From positions 1 to 64,000 of the forward strand of contig CBDIHL010000043.1 of assembly GCA_965279125.1 (NCBI GenBank): a stretch of 64,000 bases of DNA. The letters run 5' to 3'. The DNA comes from Dinoroseobacter sp965279125 (GTDB lineage: Bacteria > Pseudomonadota > Alphaproteobacteria > Rhodobacterales > Rhodobacteraceae). Made by a program: the position numbers and the translations under genes. Position 1 is the stretch's first letter, and each line of letters opens with the position of its first letter. Shown here piece after piece: positions 50,385-57,855 of this stretch. Under the pieces are notes generated by a model. It did no database searches. It saw only the letters and a list, made by a program, of their open reading frames with translations, and was not told the origin of the DNA.

Positions 50385-50492
50385 GCGTTTCGCCTTAAAC
50401 TTGAGGAACTCACTTAAGGCGAAGCGCCCGCAACGCCTCTATGTCGTGGGCGTTTCGCGAACATGCTGTAGGGCAGGTTGTTCGCGAAACGC
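50385..50492. repeat. Palindromic mosaic element (GCGTTTCGC family)
   Basis: Two long stems make up the element: GCGTTTCGCCTTAA (50385-50398) with TTAAGGCGAAGCGC (50414-50427), and GCGTTTCGCGAACA (50450-50463) with TGTTCGCGAAACGC (50479-50492). A short GCCCGC/GTGGGC stem lies between them. The layout recalls RIME-type intergenic mosaic elements of Rhizobiales. It sits between the coiled-coil gene and the dehydratase. Confidence 0.65.
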
Positions 50493-50541
50493 TTTTGGTT
50501 AACCCCTAGACTTCCCCCTCTTCCCAGCCCAATTTGCCCCC

Positions 50542-51492
50542 ATGACCCACACCATCCCCACCCGCGCCGATATCGCCGAGGCCCATGCCCGCATCGCCCC
50601 CCATATCCGGCGCACGCCCGTTCTGACGGTCGAGGAAAACGCGCTTGGCCTCCCGTTCCCCGTCGCGTTCAAGCTCGAACACACCCAGATCACCGGCAGC
50701 TTCAAACTGCGCGGCGCGCTCAACAATATGCTCAGCCGCGAGGTCCCCGAGGCCGGGATCGTCGCAGCCTCTGGCGGCAATCACGGCGCAGGCGTGGCGT
50801 ATGCCGCAACCAAACTCGGCCACAAATCCATCATCTTCGTCCCAAAACTGATCGCCAAGGAGGTCAAACTCCAACGGATGCGCGATTTCGGGGGCGAGGT
50901 GATCGTAGCCGAAGGCTCGGTCGCGCAGGTCATGCAGGACTATATCGACTACGCTGAGAAAACCGGCGCGATGGTCGTCCACCCCTACGACACCGCGCCC
51001 ACGCTGACCGGCCAAGGCACCGCAGCGCTGGAAATAGAAGACCAGCTCGACCTCGACACGCTCCTCGTCTCCGTCGGCGGGGGCGGCCTGATCGGCGGGA
51101 TCACCGCGTGGTGCGCGGGCCACACGAAGGTCGTGGCAGTGGAAACGCACGACACCAACACGCTGAGCAAATCCCTCGTGGAAGGCCCCGACATCACCGT
51201 CAAACCCAGCGGCATCGCAGCAGGCAGCCTCGGCGGGCCATCGCTGGGCCAGCTGCCCTACCAGATCGCAAAGGCCCATATCGACACCGCCGTTTTGGTC
51301 AGCGACGAAGATGTTTTTAACGCCCAACGCCGCCTCTGGGACGCCGCGCGCCTTGTCACCGAGCCCGGTGCTGCAACAGCCCTGGCCGCGCTGACCTCGG
51401 GGGCCTATATCCCTGAAAAGGACGAGCGCGTTGGCGTTCTGCTGTGCGGCGGCAACGACGCGCCCGACTGGTTTATGGAGACCGCGACATGA
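50542..51492 (+). CDS. PLP-dependent threonine/serine dehydratase-like enzyme
   Basis: This 316-residue fold-type II PLP enzyme has the cofactor lysine in TGSFKLRGALNN, the phosphate/substrate loop ASGGNHGAGVAYAA and the glycine loop VSVGGGGLIGG. A late GVLLCGGND completes the family pattern. Threonine or serine deamination is likely, and 3-hydroxyaspartate dehydratase is an alternative. There is no ACT regulatory domain. Its stop overlaps the cobT start (ATGA), so it is coupled to cobT. Confidence 0.9.
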   Translation: MTHTIPTRADIAEAHARIAPHIRRTPVLTVEENALGLPFPVAFKLEHTQITGSFKLRGALNNMLSREVPEAGIVAASGGNHGAGVAYAATKLGHKSIIFVPKLIAKEVKLQRMRDFGGEVIVAEGSVAQVMQDYIDYAEKTGAMVVHPYDTAPTLTGQGTAALEIEDQLDLDTLLVSVGGGGLIGGITAWCAGHTKVVAVETHDTNTLSKSLVEGPDITVKPSGIAAGSLGGPSLGQLPYQIAKAHIDTAVLVSDEDVFNAQRRLWDAARLVTEPGAATALAALTSGAYIPEKDERVGVLLCGGNDAPDWFMETAT

Positions 51493-53369
51493 GCACCAAA
51501 GCCCCCGAGAACCCGTCCGAGCCGTTCAAAAAGGCGCTCGCCGAGGCAACGCGCGTGCTGGCCGATGATCCCGAGGTGGGCGTCACCTACTCAGTCGACC
51601 CTCCGGGCATGAATGCGGACGGCATTCGCTTGCCGCAGGTCTCGCGCCGGATGACAAAAGACGAAGTCCTGCTCGCGCGCGGCACGGCAGATGCCTATGC
51701 GCTGCGCCGCAAATACCACGACGCCTCCACCCATGCGCGGTACGAGCCGCAAGGCCAGATGGCGCGTGACCTCTACGAGGCGATGGAAACCGCGCGTTGC
51801 GAGGCCGTGGGCGCACGCACCATGCCCGGCACCGCGGGCAATATCGACGCCAAGATCGGGTCGGAAGCGGCGCGCAAAGGCTACGGACAAATCGACAAAG
51901 AGACCGAGGCGCCCTTGGCCGTGGCGGCGGGCTACTTGGTGCGGTCCTTGGCCACCGGGCGCGAGTTGCCGCACGGCGCGCAAAACGTGCTCGACTTGTG
52001 GCGTGAGCATATCGAGGGGCAAGGGTTTGATACCCTCAAAGGCCTCGACGGCTCGCTGGCCGATCAGGCGCAATTTGCCAAACTTGCGCGCCAGTTGATC
52101 GATGATCTGGGCTATGGCGACCAGCTCGGGGACGACCCCGATGACATGGACGACGAGACCGAGGATGAAAGCCAGCAGGAGGAAGAACAACCTCAGCAGG
52201 ACGATCAGAACGAGGACAAGCAGGAGGCGGGCGACGAGCAAGACGACGCCTCTGACGAAAGCGATAGCGAGCAGTCCGAGGCCGCTCAGGCGGAACTGAG
52301 CGCCGAGGATAGCGAAGAAATGGAGGACGCCGAGGAGCAGGACATGCCCGAAGGCGAGGCCCCGCTGGAGCCGCCGCCCCCCGCGCCCCATTCGGCGGCT
52401 GACCCGGACTATGTGGTCTGGAATACCGTGTATGATGAAGAGGTTAAGGCGGAAGAGCTGGCCGAGGATGCCGAGCTGGAACGCCTGCGCGCCTATCTCG
52501 ACAAACAGCTAGAGCCGCTCAAGGGGGCCGTGTCGCGTCTGGCCAACAAGCTGCAACGGCGGTTGCAGGCGCAGCAGAACCGTTCGTGGTCGTTTGACCA
52601 GGAGGAAGGGATCCTCGATGCGGGGCGTCTTGCGCGCGTGGTGGCGAACCCGACAACGCCGCTCAGCTTCAAGGTCGAGAAAGACACCGAGTTCCGCGAT
52701 ACCGTGGTGACCTTGCTGCTGGACAATTCCGGGTCCATGCGCGGGCGTCCGATCTCGATTGCCGCTATTTGCGCGGACGTGCTTGCGCGGACGCTGGAAC
52801 GTTGCTCGGTCAAGGTTGAAATCCTCGGCTTCACCACCCGCGCCTGGAAGGGCGGGCAAAGCCGGGAGGAGTGGTTAAAAGCGGGCCGTCCGCAGCAACC
52901 CGGACGCCTGAATGATCTGCGCCACATCATCTACAAACAGGCCGACGCGCCCATGCGCCGGACCCGCAACAATCTGGGTCTGATGATGAAAGAGGGGCTG
53001 CTGAAAGAAAACATCGACGGCGAGGCGCTGGAATGGGCGCATCGCCGGATGCTGGCGCGGCCCGAGGCCCGTAAGGTGCTGATGGTCATCTCCGACGGGG
53101 CGCCCGTGGATGACAGCACGCTGTCGGTGAACCCCGCGAATTACTTGGAGAAACACCTGCGCGACGTGATCGCCATGGTCGAGAAACGCCGCGCGGTCGA
53201 GCTGATCGCCATCGGGATCGGGCACGACGTGACGCGCTACTATGACCGCGCCGTGACGATCACGGATGTGGAGCAGTTGGCGGGTGCTATGACCGAGCAG
53301 CTCGCCGGGCTGTTCGACACCGATCCGCGTGGGCGGGCGAAGTTGATGGGGATGAAGCGGGCGGGGTGA
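51489..53369 (+). CDS. cobT: Aerobic cobaltochelatase subunit CobT
   Basis: This 626-residue subunit has an N-terminal helical region, a long acidic linker (residues about 210-300, rich in Asp, Glu and Gln) and a C-terminal VWA domain with the MIDAS start LLLDNSGSMRG. With CobS it forms the AAA+/VWA chaperone ring of the cobaltochelatase. ATG 51489 overlaps the dehydratase stop. A 20-residue segment GGQSREEWLKAGRPQQPGRL is typical of CobT. Confidence 0.97.
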   Translation: MSTKAPENPSEPFKKALAEATRVLADDPEVGVTYSVDPPGMNADGIRLPQVSRRMTKDEVLLARGTADAYALRRKYHDASTHARYEPQGQMARDLYEAMETARCEAVGARTMPGTAGNIDAKIGSEAARKGYGQIDKETEAPLAVAAGYLVRSLATGRELPHGAQNVLDLWREHIEGQGFDTLKGLDGSLADQAQFAKLARQLIDDLGYGDQLGDDPDDMDDETEDESQQEEEQPQQDDQNEDKQEAGDEQDDASDESDSEQSEAAQAELSAEDSEEMEDAEEQDMPEGEAPLEPPPPAPHSAADPDYVVWNTVYDEEVKAEELAEDAELERLRAYLDKQLEPLKGAVSRLANKLQRRLQAQQNRSWSFDQEEGILDAGRLARVVANPTTPLSFKVEKDTEFRDTVVTLLLDNSGSMRGRPISIAAICADVLARTLERCSVKVEILGFTTRAWKGGQSREEWLKAGRPQQPGRLNDLRHIIYKQADAPMRRTRNNLGLMMKEGLLKENIDGEALEWAHRRMLARPEARKVLMVISDGAPVDDSTLSVNPANYLEKHLRDVIAMVEKRRAVELIAIGIGHDVTRYYDRAVTITDVEQLAGAMTEQLAGLFDTDPRGRAKLMGMKRAG

Positions 53370-53547
53370 GTGAGGGAATAATAGGATAAATGTCGCGAAC
53401 GAACTTGAACCGCAGCTTGCTATTCGGCACCTTCATTTCTGCTCACGAAGACTAGCACCGGCCATTAATTTTGATTGTCTGACTACCACACCGCAAAACC
53501 AATTATATCGAATAAAATAACTATCTGAACTGTTTTGGCCATTGAAA

Positions 53548-54210
53548 TTATCCATAGCCGCTTCTCCCTATCAGAAATTCGTAAAACTCTTGAGAGCAAC
53601 TCAATACGTTTGAATCTCTATCAAGAAATTCGTATCGTACAGCCTCAATCGTCTCAACCCCAGCTTGATACACCGTGAAAGCGAGTCCACAATACGGAAA
53701 AGGGTCATCATCTTTCAATTGAGATGGATCGAAATCCGCAAATAATGGATCATTGAGATTGTAAATAAGTGATAATGACTCACTTGGTCTAGGCGTGCAA
53801 ATTTCACAGTCCAAGTCCCACTCAAGGTTTAGTATTCTTTCCGTATTTCCAAGTATGATATAATCATCATCAACAGACTTGAGAATGCCAGCTCCATTGG
53901 GATAGTAAACAGTCACTTGGCTTACCAACAATGGTCGCTTCCCATTATTATTGAATAAAACGTGCACACTGCGAAAACTGGCCGACACATTAGTGACCGA
54001 ATATCCAACTTCGGGCAGAGTTAAATAACTCAACTGCGGCAATACAAGAGATGTTACGGCTGCAAGCCCCAAGAATAGACTAACTAACGGCCCCCATGCA
54101 CCAACGTATCGACGCCAGTTCTGATGGGTCTCGCAATGCAAACATTTGCTTGCTTCAATATTAATCTGACTATAGCAGGCAATACATTTCTTTGTATCAT
54201 AATCACCCAT
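53548..54210 (-). CDS. Zinc-ribbon membrane protein, unknown family
   Basis: This 220-residue protein has the N-terminal pattern CIACYSQINIEASKCLHC, a zinc ribbon of the type found at the start of membrane sensors. A TM helix follows (VGAWGPLVSLFLGLAAVTSLVLPQL). The rest is a beta-rich extracytoplasmic domain with four cysteines (CEIC, CGLAF and SCSQEF). The ribosome site is weak. The codon and base use differ from all neighbours. I do not recognise it. A signalling or stress-sensing role is possible but is only a guess. Confidence 0.7.
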   Translation of the reverse strand: MGDYDTKKCIACYSQINIEASKCLHCETHQNWRRYVGAWGPLVSLFLGLAAVTSLVLPQLSYLTLPEVGYSVTNVSASFRSVHVLFNNNGKRPLLVSQVTVYYPNGAGILKSVDDDYIILGNTERILNLEWDLDCEICTPRPSESLSLIYNLNDPLFADFDPSQLKDDDPFPYCGLAFTVYQAGVETIEAVRYEFLDRDSNVLSCSQEFYEFLIGRSGYG

Positions 54211-54306
54211 ACGAAAGCCAGATCTTTCAATTTATACTTGAGTTACACTCGCTTAAAGTGACATGCAGTTAGCAGAGCATTTAGTGCGATAAAAATATCA
54301 ACTCAG

Positions 54307-54504
54307 CTAAACAATTCCTACAAGGTCTTGCAATGCTAGACTAGCCTTTTCTAAACTTGCATAATTCAATCTCGGGGAAACCAAATTTCTGGAGCTATGA
54401 TAAATATGAAACCGAAACATGCAATAAGTTTTTCCCGTAGCCAATGTCATATGCAGCTTCGCGTCGCTTGATGAGCGAACGTTTGTCATTCCTCCCTCTG
54501 GCAC
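54307..54504 (-). CDS. Weak small frame in the AT-rich islet
   Basis: This is a 65-codon frame starting at GTG 54504, or 60 codons from ATG 54489. The purine-rich GGGAGGA lies too close to that ATG. No domain is seen. It may be chance in AT-rich DNA. Confidence 0.2.
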   Translation of the reverse strand: MPEGGMTNVRSSSDAKLHMTLATGKTYCMFRFHIYHSSRNLVSPRLNYASLEKASLALQDLVGIV

Positions 54505-54611
54505 GATGGAAGCTAAGCATTGAGAGAAGGTATTGCCACCAAGCCCCCTAGCCCCTCCTCACGTTTTCCGCTTTCATGCGCCCACCACCTCCGCACCGAA
54601 AGCACCCCCTC

Positions 54612-56426
54612 ATGTTCCAATCCTTCGAGGTCACCTCCAGCCCCGACCAAGGCCCCCCGCGCCTCGCCGCCCTACGCGCGGAAATTGCGGCTGAGGGCCT
54701 GCACGGCGTCCTCGTCCCGCGCGCCGACATGCATATGGGGGAATACGTCGCCCCCCGCGATGACCGCCTGCAATGGCTCACGGGCTTCACCGGCTCGGCG
54801 GGATTTTGCGCGGTTCTTCAAGACGTTGCGGGCGTTTTCATCGACGGGCGCTACCGCGTGCAGATCAAGGATCAGGTGGCGCTTGAGGCGTTCACCCCCG
54901 TCCATTGGCCGGAAACGAGCCTCGGCGACTGGCTGATCGAACACGCACCCGAGACCGCGATCATCGGCTTTGACCCATGGCTCCATTCCCAGCGCGAGAT
55001 CGAAAAGCTCAAGGCAGCCCTCGCCTCCAGCGGCATCACCTTGCAGCCTTGCGAGAATCTCATCGACCGCATCTGGGCCGACCAGCCCAGCCCCCCCCAA
55101 GGCGCAGTGCGTGTCCAACCAGAAAGCCTCGCCGGGTATTCTGCTGAACAAAAGCGCAGCAAACTCGCGCGTGATCTGCGCAAAGCAGGCCATAAAGCAG
55201 CGGTGCTGACGCTGCCGGATTCGATCTCGTGGCTGTTGAACCTGCGCGGCGCGGATATCCCCCGCAATCCGGTCGTCCATGCGCTGGCGATCTTGCACGA
55301 CACAGGCGCTGTGGATCTGTTCATCGATCCGGTCAAACTCAGCGATGGGGTGCGCAGCCATCTGGGGAGCGATCTAGACCTACATGCCCCCGAGGCGTTT
55401 CTAGATGCCCTCAGCAGCGCCGAAGGCCCCTTGCGCGTCGATCCGGACAGCGCGCCCGTCGCGGTGTTCGATGCGCTCGCAGACCGGGCGGTCAAAGGCC
55501 CTGACCCGTGCATCCTGCCCAAAGCGGTTAAAACCCCGGCGGAGGTGAACGCCACCCGTGAAGCGCATTTGCGCGACGGCGCAGCGATGGTGCGGTTCCT
55601 TGCATGGCTCGATCAAGAGCGCACAGCGCTTCTCGCCGGGACGGGCGCGGCTCTGACCGAGATTGACGTTGTGACCGCCCTTGAAGGGTTCCGGCGCGCG
55701 ACCAACCATCTGGAAGATATCAGCTTCGAGACCATCGCAGGCACCGGACCACATGGCGCCATCGTGCATTACCGGGTCACGACCGACACCAACCGCGCGG
55801 TGGAAAAAGACGATCTGTTGCTCGTCGATTCCGGCGGGCAATATGTGGACGGCACCACCGACATCACCCGCACCATTGCGATGGGCGAACCATCGCTAGA
55901 AGCCCAGCAGGCTTTCACCCGCGTGCTGCAAGGCATGATCGCGATCAGCCGGGCGCGCTGGCCCAAAGGCCTTGCCGGGCGCGATCTGGACCCGCTGGCG
56001 CGCGCACCTTTGTGGATGGCAGGGCAGGACTATGACCATGGCACAGGCCACGGTGTCGGCGTGTTTCTGTCGGTCCATGAAGGCCCGCAACGCATCAGCC
56101 GTGCGGGCGATGTGACCTTGCAAGCGGGCATGATCCTGTCGAACGAGCCGGGCTATTACCGCGAAGGCGCGTTCGGGATCCGGCTGGAAAACCTCGTGGT
56201 GGTGCGCGATGCCACGCCGCTGAAAGGGGCCGATGACCGCGCCATGTTGATGTTCGAGACGCTGACTTGGGCCCCCATCGACCGCCGGTTGATCCTGGTC
56301 GAGCGGCTTTCGGCCGATGAGCGGCACTGGCTGAACTCGTATCATCAGGACGTGGCGGTGCGGCTTGGCCCGTGGCTCGACGGTGAAACACGCGGTTGGC
56401 TGGCCAAGGCGACCGCCCCGCTCTAG
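54612..56426 (+). CDS. pepP: Aminopeptidase P (M24 family, XPNPEP1-like)
   Basis: This 604-residue three-domain peptidase cleaves N-terminal X-Pro bonds. It has two creatinase-like N-terminal domains (VLVPRADMHMGEY, GFTGSAGFCAVL, DFSW-like SISWLLNLRGADIP) and an M24 catalytic domain. Metal ligands appear in LLLVDSGGQYVDGTTDITRT, GTGHGVGVFLSVHEGP, NEPGYYREGAFGIRLENLV and LMFETLTWAPID. ATG at 54612 gives the usual family start. It is the first gene after the AT-rich islet. Confidence 0.95.
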   Translation: MFQSFEVTSSPDQGPPRLAALRAEIAAEGLHGVLVPRADMHMGEYVAPRDDRLQWLTGFTGSAGFCAVLQDVAGVFIDGRYRVQIKDQVALEAFTPVHWPETSLGDWLIEHAPETAIIGFDPWLHSQREIEKLKAALASSGITLQPCENLIDRIWADQPSPPQGAVRVQPESLAGYSAEQKRSKLARDLRKAGHKAAVLTLPDSISWLLNLRGADIPRNPVVHALAILHDTGAVDLFIDPVKLSDGVRSHLGSDLDLHAPEAFLDALSSAEGPLRVDPDSAPVAVFDALADRAVKGPDPCILPKAVKTPAEVNATREAHLRDGAAMVRFLAWLDQERTALLAGTGAALTEIDVVTALEGFRRATNHLEDISFETIAGTGPHGAIVHYRVTTDTNRAVEKDDLLLVDSGGQYVDGTTDITRTIAMGEPSLEAQQAFTRVLQGMIAISRARWPKGLAGRDLDPLARAPLWMAGQDYDHGTGHGVGVFLSVHEGPQRISRAGDVTLQAGMILSNEPGYYREGAFGIRLENLVVVRDATPLKGADDRAMLMFETLTWAPIDRRLILVERLSADERHWLNSYHQDVAVRLGPWLDGETRGWLAKATAPL

Positions 56427-56503
56427 ATATATTGTCACGCGTCTGTCATCATGCGCGGCCTAGCCTTCGGGCATGTCACGACTTGCCACGAACGGAGGAT
56501 CCC

Positions 56504-56845
56504 ATGGCCCCACATATTCGCATCACGCGTGCGCAAGGCACCTGGTCGGTCCGGTCCGGTGGCGCGGTTCTGGTCGAGAGCGCCAATGCGCTGGAGCTGG
56601 CCGAAGGAGCCCACGCCCCCGCGATCTACTTCCCGCGCGAAGACATTGCGATGAGCTTTCTGGACCCCTCCGACAAGACCTCCGTCTGCCCGCACAAGGG
56701 GACGGCGACGTATTTCTCCATCGCAGGGAAAAGCGGCACGATTGAAAATGCCGGCTGGTCCTACGAGGAGCCCAACGAGGACGTTGCCCAGATCAAGGGC
56801 CACATCGCGTTCTACACCGACAAGGTCACGGTCGAGCAGCTCTAG
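56504..56845 (+). CDS. DUF427 family protein
   Basis: This 113-residue protein has ITRAQGTWSVRSGGAVLVES, IYFPREDIAMSFLDPSDKTSVCPHKGTATYFSI and AGWSYEEPNEDVAQIKGHIAFY, the full DUF427 pattern with its conserved Cys-Pro-His-Lys-Gly motif. The family is a small beta-barrel of unknown activity. GGAGG lies 6 bases before ATG 56504. Confidence 0.93.
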   Translation: MAPHIRITRAQGTWSVRSGGAVLVESANALELAEGAHAPAIYFPREDIAMSFLDPSDKTSVCPHKGTATYFSIAGKSGTIENAGWSYEEPNEDVAQIKGHIAFYTDKVTVEQL

Positions 56846-56939
56846 CCGTTGCGCATTGCGATGACCCTACGCACGCCGGGTTAACACCGTCCTAACCTCG
56901 GCGCGGTATTCCCCCGCTCGAAGCTTCACGCAAGGTTCG

Positions 56940-57095
56940 GGCTGGCACCCGCGTTTTGCACCCAAACGACCAGGGTTATTGTGATCCGAAGACAGCCCCC
57001 TCATTGGGCCAAGGATCACGTCATGGACCCGCGCGAGCAGACGGGCTGGTGTTCCCAGCCCTTACATGATCCGGGGGAGAGCCCCCGGGATGGCC
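56940..57095. ncRNA. Structured intergenic stretch, candidate RNA
   Basis: Three stems occur in order: GTGATCC (56981-56987) with GGATCAC (57013-57019), GGGCTGG (57043-57049) with CCAGCCC (57055-57061), and CCGGGGG (57071-57077) with CCCCCGG (57082-57088). They fill most of the 362-base gap between DUF427 and ispZ. No coding frame is credible. It does not show the loop of SRP RNA. It could be an unknown RNA or only stacked terminators. Confidence 0.3.
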
Positions 57096-57207
57096 CTTTA
57101 TGGCGGCCGCCGTGTTTGGATATCGCTAAGATCGGGGCAGCTTCTTTCCCCAACACACATACCCGAGACAGACACCGCAAGACAGCGGCGCGGCAGACCC
57201 GGTCAGA

Positions 57208-57813
57208 TCAGGTCTTGTCGCCTTCTGTGCTGTGCTCCTCAAAGAGCTTGCTTTGCAGCATCAGGAAGACAAACAGCGCCGCCGGAAAGCCAAACGTCTC
57301 GATCTTCACCCAGGCATCCGTGCTCATGGTGCGCCAGACGATCTCGTTGGTGATCGCCAGCACTGCAAACGCCGCTGTCAGACGCCGGGTCAGGATCATG
57401 AACCCCTCTTGCGTCATCGGCAGCATGTCTTCCATGACATAGGCCAGCAGCGACTTGCCGCGCAAAAGCCCAATGCCAAGGATCACGGTGAACAGGCCGT
57501 AAACCAAGGTGGTCTTCATCTTGAAGAACCGCTCGTCATTGAACCAGACCGTGAGGCCACCGAAAAAGATCACCATAAAGGCGGTGAAGAGCTGCATGCG
57601 ACTGATCTTGCCCGTCAGCTTCCAGAGCACCGCCATGGAGGCCAGCAACACCGGAATGAAGGCGACCGTGGCCACGATAAAGCCGGAATACTCCGTGCCC
57701 GCGACCTCAAACATGCGGTCGCGCAGACGCATATAGGCGATGAAGAAAATGATCACCGGGCCCAGCTCAAGGGCAAGCTTCAGGCCGGGGGAGATGGGTT
57801 TTGAGTTGCTCAT
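57208..57813 (-). CDS. Septation protein IspZ/YciB family
   Basis: This 201-residue inner-membrane protein has five or six helices. The pattern KPISPGLKLALELGPVIIFFIAY, ISRMQLFTAFMVIFFGGLTVWFNDERFFKMK and TNEIVWRTMSTDAWVKIETFGFP is characteristic of YciB/IspZ, which is linked to cell-envelope and septum synthesis. It follows an EamA gene and ftsY on the same strand, with the large repeat protein in between. Confidence 0.95.
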   Translation of the reverse strand: MSNSKPISPGLKLALELGPVIIFFIAYMRLRDRMFEVAGTEYSGFIVATVAFIPVLLASMAVLWKLTGKISRMQLFTAFMVIFFGGLTVWFNDERFFKMKTTLVYGLFTVILGIGLLRGKSLLAYVMEDMLPMTQEGFMILTRRLTAAFAVLAITNEIVWRTMSTDAWVKIETFGFPAALFVFLMLQSKLFEEHSTEGDKT

Positions 57814-57855
57814 ACGTTGCTAGATAGGCTGCGCACGCGCCAGAGGCAATCGCGC

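Larger units (their letters stand above)
53370..54611. other. AT-rich islet with one probable gene
   Basis: The composition drops sharply in this 1.2-kb stretch compared with both sides. It holds one clear frame (53548-54210, minus) and one weak one (54307-54504, minus). No tRNA, integrase or direct repeat was found at its edges. It looks horizontally acquired. Confidence 0.6.

Noticed and set aside
54307..54504. A second real gene in the AT-rich islet
   Set aside because: The start is GTG or a poorly placed ATG, there is no domain, and AT-rich DNA readily gives such frames. It is kept only as a low-confidence feature.
56940..57095. The structured stretch as 4.5S SRP RNA or tmRNA
   Set aside because: The conserved GGAAGG/AGCAGCC loop of SRP RNA and the tRNA-like ends of tmRNA are not present.
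56981..57442. A 153-codon plus-strand frame overlapping the 3' end of ispZ
   Set aside because: It runs through hairpins and into the antisense of ispZ, and no domain is visible.
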